This document shows, piece after piece, positions 41,269 to 49,384 of a stretch of 64,000 nucleotides of DNA. Source of the stretch: Deltaproteobacteria bacterium. Lineage in GTDB: Bacteria > Myxococcota_A > UBA9042 > PHBI01. The position numbers and the translations under genes are program-made. The stretch's first letter is position 1. Every line of letters starts with the position of its first letter. The notes beneath the pieces are model-generated. The model saw nothing but the letters and a program-made list of their open reading frames with translations, did not search any database and was not told the origin of the DNA. Location of the stretch: positions 45,204 to 109,203 of the forward strand of contig WYBB01000094.1 in NCBI GenBank assembly GCA_011526585.1, in the 5' to 3' direction.

Positions 41269-43926
41269 TCAGCCCGCGTCCTTCCACAGCTCCTCGTGCA
41301 GCTCGCCGAGGACCTCTTCGAGGCGGCCCTCGAACACCTTGTTGAGCCGCTGGAAACCGCCCTCGGTGCGGAACTGCCCCTGGTCGAGCGCCTCGCGATC
41401 GACGACGCCCTCGAGCCGGACCTGCTGCGCGATGCGGGTGAGCCAGCTGCGCTGGGGCGGCGTCCAGGGGTGCGCGGCGAGCACGCGGGCGAGCGCCTTG
41501 TCGACGCGCTCGTTGTAGGACATGAGCGGCGAGCCGAGCGCCTGCTGGCGGATGAAGCCGACGATCGAGGCGGCGACCTCCTGGTTGGTCAGCTCGCGCC
41601 AGGCGGTGGTCAGCGCCGAGAGCGAGTAGCCGGCCTGGTCGAGGCGCAGGCGTAGCTCGCGCAGGTCCTTGCGCGTGAGGTCGCGCGGGCGCCGGGTCAC
41701 GACCGTGAGCGCGGCGATGTCGTTTTCGTGCGAGAGGATGAACTGCCTGAAGCCCTCGAGGTAGTCGCCGGGCTTCTGGTTGCCGCCGTAGCCGGTCTCC
41801 TTGCCGCGGAGCTCGTCGGCGTGCTCGGAGACGAGGAGCGCGCGGCCCGTACCGGTGTCGAGCTCGTCCAAGAAGCGCGGCAGCTCGGGGGCCGCCGCGA
41901 GCGCGGCGGCGATCTCGTCGAGCGAGCCGTGCTTCAGGCGTGACATGAACGTGCCGAGCTCACACCCGGCGAGGACCGCGAAGGCGTCGGCCTGCTCGGG
42001 GGAGAGCCGGCCGCGCTTGCGCTGGAGCCTCGCGCGGAGCTGGTCGGCGACGAGCTGGCGGGCGGCTTCGTCCCTGGCGGTCTCGAGCTCGTGCGCGAGC
42101 TGCGCGAAGGTGATCGTCGGCTGGGTCACGACCGGCTTCATGTCGGTCCAGCCCTGCATGTCGCGGTAGAGATCGACCGCGTCGTAGACGGTGAAGTAGT
42201 CCTTGCCGATCTCCTCGCAGAGGCGGGTGGCGCGGCCCAACATCTGCTCGTAGAGGATGCGGCTCCGCACGCGGCGCAGGAACACGATATTGACGATCTT
42301 CGGTACGTCGATGCCGGTCGTGAGCAGGTCGACGGTGACGACGACGTTGGGCAGGCGCTCGTTCTTGAAGTGCCGGATCTTTTCGAGCGGGCGATCGGCG
42401 GCGCCGGTGATCTTCATGACGGCGTCGTCCTCGACGCCGCCGTAGGTCGCGTCGAAGGCCTCCTTGAGGAGGCGCACCACCATGTCGGCGTGGGCGTCGG
42501 TGGCGCAGAAGACGAGCGTCTTGCCGGGCAGCGAGGGGTCGATCTCCTTGGCGAGGGCCTCGCAGACGACGCGGTTGAAGCTCTCGGTGATGACTCGGGT
42601 GTTGAAGCCGTCGAGCTCGATGTCGATCTCGTCGGGCGTCGCGAAGAGATCGAGCTGGCCGCGGGTCGGGTCGTAGCGCTTGACGGTCTCGCCGACGGCC
42701 CAGTGCATGCCGTCCTCGGCGAGCGCGGTCTTGATGCGCACGGGCGGGCGGTGGTCGACGAGGTGGCCGTCGATGACCGCCTGGCGGTAGCCGTAGTCGA
42801 AGACGGGGCGGCCGAAGATCTCGGTCGTGTGCAGGGCCGGCGTCGCGGTCAGCCCGATGCGCGTCGCGTCGAAGTGGTCGAGCACGCGGCGGTACTTCGA
42901 GATGTAGTCCGCCTCGGAGCGGAAGGTGAGCTCGGTGTCGGAGAGCTCGCGGTCGAGGTTGTAGCCGCGGTGGCACTCGTCGATGATCACGCAGTCGTAG
43001 GTGTCGATCGGAAGCGTGGGGGCGCCTTCATCGGCATAGAGCACGCGCTTGACCATGCCCTGCACGGTCGCGAGGTGGAGGCGCGTCTCGGGCTCGGGCG
43101 TGAGGTCGGCGAGGCCGCGTACGTCGTAGATGTCATTGAAGGATTGTAGGTTCTCGATCTTGACGTCCTTGAAGACGCCGTGGGTCTGGTCGCCGAGCGC
43201 GGTGCGGTCGACCATGAAGAGGATGCGGCGGAAGCGGCCCGCCTTGACGAGGCGATAGATGAGGCCGAGGGCGGTGCGCGTCTTGCCGGTGCCGGTCGCC
43301 ATCGCGAGCAGGATGTGGCGCTGGCCGCGGGCGATGGCGGACTCGACCTGGCGGATGGCGGCGATCTGGTAGTCGCGCAGGCCGAGATAGTCGGTCGGCT
43401 CGGCGGCGAGGCGCAGGTCGGCGGCGGCATCGTCCTGAGAGAGCAGCGCGCGCAGGCCGTCGGGGCTGTGCCAGTCGCGAAGGGCGCGTGGGTGGTTGTC
43501 GGGGCGGCGCGCGTCGAGAGACCAGATCCCGCTCTGCTCGAGGAGCTGCTGCAGGAAGGGGCGGCCGTTGCTCGCGTAGAGGAAGGGTACGCGGTAGTCG
43601 CCGAAGGGCTGGCCGGGCGGGGGGACCTCGTCGGGGCCGAAGGCGTAGGCGCGGGCGTAGCGCTTGGCCTGCTCGATGGCGGCGGCGACGTTCTTGGCCT
43701 GACGCTTGGCCTCGACGATGGCGACCGGGGTGAGGCCACAGAAGAGCACGTAGTCGGCGGGGCCCTCGGCGGTCGGCCACTCGGCGATGGCGCGGTCCTC
43801 GCCCTTGACGGGGCGGGCGCCGAGCGCGTGGCGCAGCGCGGCGCTGTCGGCCTGCCAGCCGGCGCCGCGGAGCTGCGCGTCGATGAGGCGGCGCGTCTCG
43901 GCCTCGTCCTGGGCTGTGAAGGACAT
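41269..43926 (-). CDS. hsdR: type I restriction endonuclease subunit
   Basis: An 885-residue motor and nuclease. ATG 43926 is chosen because the frame above it is low-complexity; an ATG at 43938 is possible. The PD-(D/E)xK nuclease is Asp58..Glu72-Ala-Lys74 (DYVLFCGLTPVAIVEAK). The helicase part has Walker A MATGTGKTRTA, DECH box IIDECHRG and SAT-like GLTATP, with the second RecA domain containing TTGIDVPKIVN and QMLGRATR. The C-terminal EcoEI-type region follows. It translocates and cuts unmodified DNA with HsdM and HsdS. It is separated from hsdM by the toxin-antitoxin pair, so it must have its own promoter. Confidence 0.93.
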   Translation of the reverse strand: MSFTAQDEAETRRLIDAQLRGAGWQADSAALRHALGARPVKGEDRAIAEWPTAEGPADYVLFCGLTPVAIVEAKRQAKNVAAAIEQAKRYARAYAFGPDEVPPPGQPFGDYRVPFLYASNGRPFLQQLLEQSGIWSLDARRPDNHPRALRDWHSPDGLRALLSQDDAAADLRLAAEPTDYLGLRDYQIAAIRQVESAIARGQRHILLAMATGTGKTRTALGLIYRLVKAGRFRRILFMVDRTALGDQTHGVFKDVKIENLQSFNDIYDVRGLADLTPEPETRLHLATVQGMVKRVLYADEGAPTLPIDTYDCVIIDECHRGYNLDRELSDTELTFRSEADYISKYRRVLDHFDATRIGLTATPALHTTEIFGRPVFDYGYRQAVIDGHLVDHRPPVRIKTALAEDGMHWAVGETVKRYDPTRGQLDLFATPDEIDIELDGFNTRVITESFNRVVCEALAKEIDPSLPGKTLVFCATDAHADMVVRLLKEAFDATYGGVEDDAVMKITGAADRPLEKIRHFKNERLPNVVVTVDLLTTGIDVPKIVNIVFLRRVRSRILYEQMLGRATRLCEEIGKDYFTVYDAVDLYRDMQGWTDMKPVVTQPTITFAQLAHELETARDEAARQLVADQLRARLQRKRGRLSPEQADAFAVLAGCELGTFMSRLKHGSLDEIAAALAAAPELPRFLDELDTGTGRALLVSEHADELRGKETGYGGNQKPGDYLEGFRQFILSHENDIAALTVVTRRPRDLTRKDLRELRLRLDQAGYSLSALTTAWRELTNQEVAASIVGFIRQQALGSPLMSYNERVDKALARVLAAHPWTPPQRSWLTRIAQQVRLEGVVDREALDQGQFRTEGGFQRLNKVFEGRLEEVLGELHEELWKDAG

Positions 43927-44084
43927 TGGAGCGAGCATAGAGACAAGCGCCCCAGCGGTCATGACGGAACCTGTGTTCAGTGCGTGCGTGACGCGGCGCC
44001 CCGAAGATCGGCCCGTCCACATTCAATCGAATATCCGGTGTGCGCCTCCGGTCGTAACCGCGCGACTCCGACGGACGACGATCG

Positions 44085-46019
44085 ATGAACCCGCTGCTCG
44101 CGCCCGACATCACCACCGGACTCTGCCCCGGCTGCGGCCTGCCCGGAGCGGTCGCCGAGCCGTGCAGCAGCGTGCGCTGTCGCGAGCAGCACCTCTTCAT
44201 CGTGCCGCCCGCCTACGCCTTCGAGCCCGACGAGGCGCGCGACCCGCTCGTCGGGCGCATGATCGATGACGCGCTCGTCGTCGCCCTCCTCGGCGCCGGC
44301 GGCTTCGGGCGCGTCTATCTCGCCCGGCTGCCCGACCGGCGCTCGGTCGCGCTCAAGCTCGCCGGCACCGAGGTCGACGCCGCCGAGGACGCCATCGCCC
44401 ATGATCGCCTGGCCGCCGAGGCGCGCGCGCTCTCGCGGCTCCGGCACGACAACGTCGTGCGCCTGCTGCGCTGGGCGACCTGGCGCGACGAGGGCGCGCG
44501 CCCCGTGCCCTACCTCTTGATGGAGTACGTCGCCGGCGCGACGAGCCTGCAGGGTCTGCTCGACGACTGGGAGGCGGGAGGCGCCGCGCCCACCGACGCG
44601 GTGATCGCGTCGGTCCTGCGTCAACTGCTCGCGGCGCTCGAGGCCGCGCACGCGCTCGGGATCGTGCACCGCGACGTCAAGCCGGACAACGTCCTCCTGG
44701 AGGGCGGCGACCCGGCGCGCGTGCGTCTGTGCGACTTCGGCCTGGCGAAGTTCCTCGGGCACGGCGGCCAACGCTCGCTCATCGTCGGCACGCCGTCGCA
44801 CATGGCGCCCGAGCAGCTGCGCGGTGAAGCGATCGGCCCGTGGACCGATCTCTACGCGCTCGGCGTGATCGCCATGGAGCTCGTCGCCGGCCGTGGGCCC
44901 TTCGAAGGCATGTCGACCAGCGAGGTCATCGCGGCGCGGCGCGACCCGGCCTTCGACCCGCTCGCCGAGGCGCGCGAGGACGGCGACCTGCCGGCCGCGT
45001 GGGAGCCGTTCTTCACGCGCGCGCTGGTCGCCGATCCGAGCGCGCGCTTCCAGAGCGCCGCCGAGATGCGCGCCGCGCTCGACGAGACCCTGAGCGCGCA
45101 GGCCGACGACGAGGTGGACGAGGAGTGGCCCGAGCTCGCGCCGGCGCGCGCTCGATCGGAGCGCATCACCATGCTCGCGGAGGAGCCGCGGCCGAGCTTC
45201 TTCGAGCGGCGCCGTGGGCTGATCTGGACCGGCGCGGCGCTCGTGACGCTCCTGGCCGCGACGATCGCCATCGCCGCGACCGGCCCGCGCGACGCGGACG
45301 AGACGCGCGGCGAGGCGCAAGCGCAGCCGGCCATGCTGACGCCGACCGATGAGCGCACGTCTTCCCCGAGCACGCCGCCTGCCGAGGAGGTCGCGTCGGC
45401 CGCGTCGACGGCCGAGACCGATGCCGCCCGGGCGCTCGTCGCGCGCGCGCGCACCTGCGAGATCGCGCCGGCCGAGCTCGACGCGCTGGCCCGCGCCTGC
45501 ACCTTGGAGCATGGATGCCAGAGCGTCGACGTCGAGGCCGATCTGTCCGGCGTCGCCGAGCTCGGGCCCGCGCGTCCGGTCGACAGCGTCGTCCTGGTCA
45601 TGGCGCCGCCGACCTTCGACGAGGAGGCGCGCTGCGGCGCGAGCTGGCGCCGCGGGCGCGCGCTGACCGCCGGGGCCTGGGACGAGGTGCCCGCCGGCTA
45701 TGGCGGCTACTACCGGCCGCGCGTCGCGCTCGAGCTTCGCGGCGAGCGCCGTGCCCTGACACGCTGGCTGACCGAGCGCGCCGACCGTGAAGCCGAGCTA
45801 CCCGTTCTGCGGCGCGCGCTCGACGAGGCGCGCGTGACCTGCCTCGCCGCCGCCGCCCTGCCCGAAGGCCGCTCGCCAGTGAGCGTGCGCACCTGGGAGC
45901 AGCGCAGCTTCTACGGTCAGGGCGTCGGCTACACCGGTGAGAGCGGTCGCACGCCGTGCCGCCTCGATCTCCAGCGCGTGCTGCTCATCACGCCGCCTGA
46001 GCCCGTGCACGGCACCTGA
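44085..46019 (+). CDS. membrane Ser/Thr protein kinase
   Basis: A 644-residue kinase. A Cys-containing head (CPGCGLPGAVAEPCSSVRC) precedes the kinase domain, about residues 55-340: glycine loop GAGGFGRV, VALKL Lys, HRDVKPDN catalytic loop, DFG, and MAPEQ. It is thus a canonical, probably active RD kinase. A single membrane helix near residue 385 (LIWTGAALVTLLAATIAIAA) splits it from an outer domain of about 240 residues with several Cys (ACTLEHGCQSVD, RCGASW), of unknown fold. No PASTA repeats. It is not in an obvious operon. Confidence 0.92.
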   Translation: MNPLLAPDITTGLCPGCGLPGAVAEPCSSVRCREQHLFIVPPAYAFEPDEARDPLVGRMIDDALVVALLGAGGFGRVYLARLPDRRSVALKLAGTEVDAAEDAIAHDRLAAEARALSRLRHDNVVRLLRWATWRDEGARPVPYLLMEYVAGATSLQGLLDDWEAGGAAPTDAVIASVLRQLLAALEAAHALGIVHRDVKPDNVLLEGGDPARVRLCDFGLAKFLGHGGQRSLIVGTPSHMAPEQLRGEAIGPWTDLYALGVIAMELVAGRGPFEGMSTSEVIAARRDPAFDPLAEAREDGDLPAAWEPFFTRALVADPSARFQSAAEMRAALDETLSAQADDEVDEEWPELAPARARSERITMLAEEPRPSFFERRRGLIWTGAALVTLLAATIAIAATGPRDADETRGEAQAQPAMLTPTDERTSSPSTPPAEEVASAASTAETDAARALVARARTCEIAPAELDALARACTLEHGCQSVDVEADLSGVAELGPARPVDSVVLVMAPPTFDEEARCGASWRRGRALTAGAWDEVPAGYGGYYRPRVALELRGERRALTRWLTERADREAELPVLRRALDEARVTCLAAAALPEGRSPVSVRTWEQRSFYGQGVGYTGESGRTPCRLDLQRVLLITPPEPVHGT

Positions 46020-46036
46020 TCATCCCGTGCGGGAGG

Positions 46037-46789
46037 TCACAGCGCGGTCATCAGCTCGTAGCCGTCGCGCGTGACGAGCACGGTGTGCTCCCACTGCGCC
46101 GACAAGCTCCCGTCGGCGGTCACGATCGTCCAGCCGTCGTCGAGTGTCCGGATCGCGGCGCCGCCGAGGTTGACCATCGGCTCGACGGTGAGCGCCATGC
46201 CCGCCTTCAGCCTCGGACCCGTGCCGCGCCTGCCGGTGTGCGCCACGTGCGGCTCGGCGTGCATGTGCCGCCCGATGCCGTGGCCGCCGATCTCCGCGAC
46301 GACACTCACGCCCTCGGCGCGAGCCAGCTCCTCGATCGCCGCGCCGATGTCGCCGAGACGCGCGCCCTCCCGGATGACCGCGATGCCGGCGTCGCGGCAC
46401 CGACGCGCGACATCCACGATGCGGCTCGCGGCGGAGCTCACCTCGCCGATCAGGAACATCGCGCTCGTGTCCCCGTGATAGCCGTCGACGTTCGTGGTGA
46501 CGTCGACGTTGATGATGTCGCCCGGCTCCAGGTGCTCGCGCGGGCTCGGGATCCCGTGACAGACCACCTCGTTGCGGCTCGTGCAGACCGCGGCCGGGAA
46601 GCCCATGTAGCCGAGCTGGCTCGGGTGGCCGCCACGGCGCGCCGTGTCCTCGCGAACGAGCCGATCGATGTCGGCGGTCGACATGCCGGGCCTCAACCGT
46701 GCGCCGACGAACGCCAGGGTCTCGGCGGCCATGCGGCCGGCGCGCCGCATGCGCTCGATCTGCGATGTGCCGAGGATCTCGATCGCCAT
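46037..46789 (-). CDS. map: type I methionine aminopeptidase
   Basis: A 250-residue enzyme that removes the initiator Met. ATG 46789 gives MAIEILGTSQIERMRRAGRMAAETL, the normal N-terminus; the frame above it is Arg-rich. All five metal ligands are present: Asp96, Asp107, His170, Glu203 and Glu234, with the catalytic His79 and His177. An essential copy of map is usually near ribosomal genes, so this one, alone and facing a LysR-type gene, may be an additional, regulated copy. A LysR-type box lies in its promoter. Confidence 0.92.
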   Translation of the reverse strand: MAIEILGTSQIERMRRAGRMAAETLAFVGARLRPGMSTADIDRLVREDTARRGGHPSQLGYMGFPAAVCTSRNEVVCHGIPSPREHLEPGDIINVDVTTNVDGYHGDTSAMFLIGEVSSAASRIVDVARRCRDAGIAVIREGARLGDIGAAIEELARAEGVSVVAEIGGHGIGRHMHAEPHVAHTGRRGTGPRLKAGMALTVEPMVNLGGAAIRTLDDGWTIVTADGSLSAQWEHTVLVTRDGYELMTAL

Positions 46790-46826
46790 GGCTCGCAACG
46801 TGCCGCGACCGCGTGTCGAAGATCCA

Positions 46827-46841
46827 ATACCTTCTCGGTAT
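46827..46841. promoter_or_regulatory. LysR-type box in the map/LysR divergent promoter
   Basis: ATACC-N5-GGTAT, a perfect dyad that contains the T-N11-A core of LysR sites. It is 38 bp before map and 58 bp before the LysR-type gene, the usual place for a site serving both. Confidence 0.55.
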
Positions 46842-46898
46842 CGCCCTTCGGCGCGCGATGGCTTGAACCCGCGCGCGGGGGCTGGCACTGTCACGGGC

Positions 46899-47294
46899 GT
46901 GAGCCTCTCGCAGATCCGTTACTTCGTCGCCGTCGCCGAGGAGGGCCACGTGGGTCGCGCCGCCCAGCGCCTGCACGTCGCCCAGCCGCCGGTGAGCCGG
47001 CAGATCCGCGCGCTCGAGGACGAGCTCGGGGCCCGGCTCTTCGAGCGCACCCCGCGCGGCATGACCCTGCTTCCTCGCGGGCGCGTGTTCCTCGACCACG
47101 CGCGCGCCATCCTCGCCGCTGTCGATCACGCCGTCGTCGCCACCCGTGCGGCGACCGATCCGCCCGCCGACGAGCGCGCTCAGGTGCGCGGTGAGCCGCC
47201 GTCGAGCCCGAGCACCTTGGCGCGCGCGGCCTTGTGCTCGTCCTCGGTGATGCGGCCCTGGCGCCTCAGCTCGTCGAGCTCGGCGAGGCGCTGA
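46899..47294 (+). pseudogene. LysR-type regulator lacking its effector domain
   Basis: GTG 46899 opens a 131-codon frame. Residues 1-90 are a normal LysR winged helix plus linker helix: LSQIRYFVAVAEEGHVGRAAQRLHVAQPPVSRQIRALEDELGARLFERTPRGMTLLPRGRVFLDHARAIL. After about residue 95 the sequence turns into a low-complexity tail because it runs antisense through the end of the SHOCT gene. The whole substrate-binding domain (about 200 residues) is missing, so a deletion or recombination event joined two loci here. A stable DNA-binding-only regulator is still possible; the GTG start and the LysR box are intact. Confidence 0.7.
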
Positions 47295-47551
47295 GTCAGG
47301 GCGCCGTCGCCGCCCGCGGCCGCGCGCGGCGCGTTCAAGCCCTTGGGCGGCAGCACCGCGGCAGTGATCACCGTGCCGATCCCGCCGAGCACGATGCCGC
47401 CGATGATGCCGAGCAGCAGCACGCCGACGAGGCTCGAGCCCAGGCCGATGAGGAGCCCCGTGATCTCCTGTCCCTTCTGCTTTCCGAGCGCGTAGCCGCC
47501 CCAGGTGGCCGCGGCGACGATGATCAGCCAGACGATGATGATGCCGCCCAT
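47180..47551 (-). CDS. small membrane protein with SHOCT domain
   Basis: A 123-residue protein from ATG 47551 (AGGAGA upstream). Two hydrophobic segments (MGGIIIVWLIIVAAATWGGYAL and GSSLVGVLLLGIIGGIVLGGIGTVITA) are followed by a cytoplasmic SHOCT helix pair (LAELDELRRQGRITEDEHKAARAKVL). SHOCT domains are oligomerisation or targeting tags. The 3' end overlaps the truncated LysR frame by 115 bases on the other strand. Function unknown. Confidence 0.85.
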   Translation of the reverse strand: MGGIIIVWLIIVAAATWGGYALGKQKGQEITGLLIGLGSSLVGVLLLGIIGGIVLGGIGTVITAAVLPPKGLNAPRAAAGGDGALTQRLAELDELRRQGRITEDEHKAARAKVLGLDGGSPRT

Positions 47552-47749
47552 GACGATCTCCTGCGTCGACGATGCGCGGACCCTCCCAGACTCGCGCCGG
47601 GGCGTCAATGGGGTCGGCCTGGCTCATCGGCCTTGCAGGCGGCTCCGCCCGGGCCGGTGACCGCTGTGTGACCGCACACTGGCATCCAGGTTTGCGTCCT
47701 GCTATGGAAGCCGCCGGTCGTCGTACCATCGGCGACGTGGAGCCAGACG

Positions 47750-48091
47750 ATGATCACGCGAATCCTCTCCGCCCTCGCACTCTCGTTGTCCCTCACGTTC
47801 GTGGCCGCGCCTGCGGCCTTCGCCTGCGGCGATGACCACAAGGAAGCCGCCAAGCCGGCGCCGGCCGACGCGCAGACCATCACCCTCAAGGTGACGGGCA
47901 TGTCGTGTGACAGCTGCGCCAACGCCGTGCGCAACGCGCTCCTGAAGATCGACGGCGTCTTCGACGCCGAGGTGAGCTTCGACAAGGGCGTGGCGAACGT
48001 GACCGTCGATGCCAAGAAGGTCGACGAAGCCAAGCTCGGCGACGCGATCGTCAAGGCCGGATTCAAGGTCGAGAAGCCCCAGAAGGGCTGA
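47750..48091 (+). CDS. periplasmic heavy-metal-associated (HMA) protein
   Basis: A 113-residue protein with a Sec signal peptide (ILSALALSLSLTFVAAPAAFA) and one HMA domain of MerP/CopZ type: TLKVTGMSCDSCANAVRNALLKIDGV, with Cys-x2-Cys as the metal site. It would bind a soft metal such as Cu(I) or Hg(II) in the periplasm. It lies upstream of an RND adaptor and pump on the same strand. The 85-bp gap leaves room for a separate promoter, so partnership is only suggested. Confidence 0.88.
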   Translation: MITRILSALALSLSLTFVAAPAAFACGDDHKEAAKPAPADAQTITLKVTGMSCDSCANAVRNALLKIDGVFDAEVSFDKGVANVTVDAKKVDEAKLGDAIVKAGFKVEKPQKG

Positions 48092-48176
48092 TTCCAATTC
48101 GATTTTCGAGCGGGCTCCGCCGCCCCTGCGGCGCGGCGCGTGCTCCTGAATCGCGCCCGCGGGGAGGCGGGCCGAT

Positions 48177-49382
48177 ATGCGTATTCTTCTGTCCGCGGTC
48201 GCGACGTCCATGGTCGCGATCGGCGCGTTCAGCGCGTGCAGTGAACAGGCGGAGGGAGGCGAGGGTGTGATGCAGGGTGGGGGCATGCAGATGCCGCCGC
48301 CCGAGGTCTCGGTCGTCGCCATCGGCACCCACCGCGTCACCCTCGAGACCGAGCTGCCGGGGCGCACGGCGCCCTTCCTCGTGGCCGAGGTGCGTCCGCA
48401 GGTCGGCGGGCTCCTGCTCGAGCGCAAGTTCGAGGAGGGCAGCGACGTCAAGGCCGGCGACGTGCTCTATCAGATCGATCCGGCGAGCTACGAGGTCGCG
48501 CTCAGCGCGGCGCGTGCTCAGCTCATGCGCGCCGAGGCGGCGCTCTCGGTCTCGTCGACGCGCTCGCGGCGCTACGAGGTGCTCGCCGAGCAGGACGTCG
48601 TCTCCAAGCAGGATCGCGACGACGTCTCGGGCGCGGTGCGCACCTTGAGGGCCGACGTGGCCGCGGCGCGCGCGGCGGTCGAGGCGGCCAGGCTCGACCT
48701 CGAGCGCACGAAGGTGCTCGCGCCGATCAGCGGGCGGGTGGGGCGCTCGTCGATGATGCAGGGCGCGCTGGTCGTGCCGTATCAGACGCCGCTCGCGGTC
48801 GTGCAGCAGCTCGACCCGATCTACGTCGACATCACGCGCGCCGCGATCGAGGTCACGCGCCTGAGACGCGCGCTGGCGGCCGGCAAGCTCGGGCGACCGG
48901 GCGGCGACGACGGCAAGGCCCGGGTGCGCCTCCTGCACGAGGACGGCACGCCATACGCGCACGCGGGTGAGCTGCAGTTCGCCGACGCCTCGGTCGATCC
49001 CGACACCGGCAACATCACGCTGCGCGCGGTCTTCCCCAACCCGACCGGCGAGCTCCTGCCCGGGATGTACGTGCGCGCCATCCTCGAAGAGGGCGTGCTC
49101 GAGGAGGCGTTGCTGGTGCCGCAGCAGGGCGTCACCCGCGATCCGAAGGGCGACGCCATCGCGCTGGTCGTCACCAAGGAGGGCATGGTCGAGCCGCGCG
49201 CGCTCGAGGTCGACCGCACCATCGGTGACCAGTGGTTGGTGCGCGGTGGGATCCAGGCCGGCGAGCAGGTGATCGTCGAGGGGCTGCAGAAGGTGCGGCC
49301 GGGCGGGCCCGCGACCGCGGTGCCGTTCGCGCCGAAGAAGGCGCAGGCCCCCGACCACGGACAGGGCGAAGGGAAGAACTGA
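48177..49382 (+). CDS. RND efflux periplasmic adaptor lipoprotein
   Basis: A 401-residue membrane-fusion protein of AcrA/MexA type. The lipobox is FSAC (Cys21). The lipoyl half-motifs are [31 protein letters not shown] and [22 protein letters not shown], with an alpha-hairpin between. A beta-barrel and membrane-proximal domain follow ([26 protein letters not shown]). It bridges the inner-membrane pump encoded next to an outer-membrane channel, whose gene is not in the window. The start follows GGGGAGG. Confidence 0.92.
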   Translation: MRILLSAVATSMVAIGAFSACSEQAEGGEGVMQGGGMQMPPPEVSVVAIGTHRVTLETELPGRTAPFLVAEVRPQVGGLLLERKFEEGSDVKAGDVLYQIDPASYEVALSAARAQLMRAEAALSVSSTRSRRYEVLAEQDVVSKQDRDDVSGAVRTLRADVAAARAAVEAARLDLERTKVLAPISGRVGRSSMMQGALVVPYQTPLAVVQQLDPIYVDITRAAIEVTRLRRALAAGKLGRPGGDDGKARVRLLHEDGTPYAHAGELQFADASVDPDTGNITLRAVFPNPTGELLPGMYVRAILEEGVLEEALLVPQQGVTRDPKGDAIALVVTKEGMVEPRALEVDRTIGDQWLVRGGIQAGEQVIVEGLQKVRPGGPATAVPFAPKKAQAPDHGQGEGKN

Positions 49383-49384
49383 CC

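Noticed and set aside
47684..47699. TGGCATCC..TTTGC, sigma-54-like site before the HMA gene
   Set aside because: The GG and GC are separated by 11 bases instead of 10, so the spacing is wrong.
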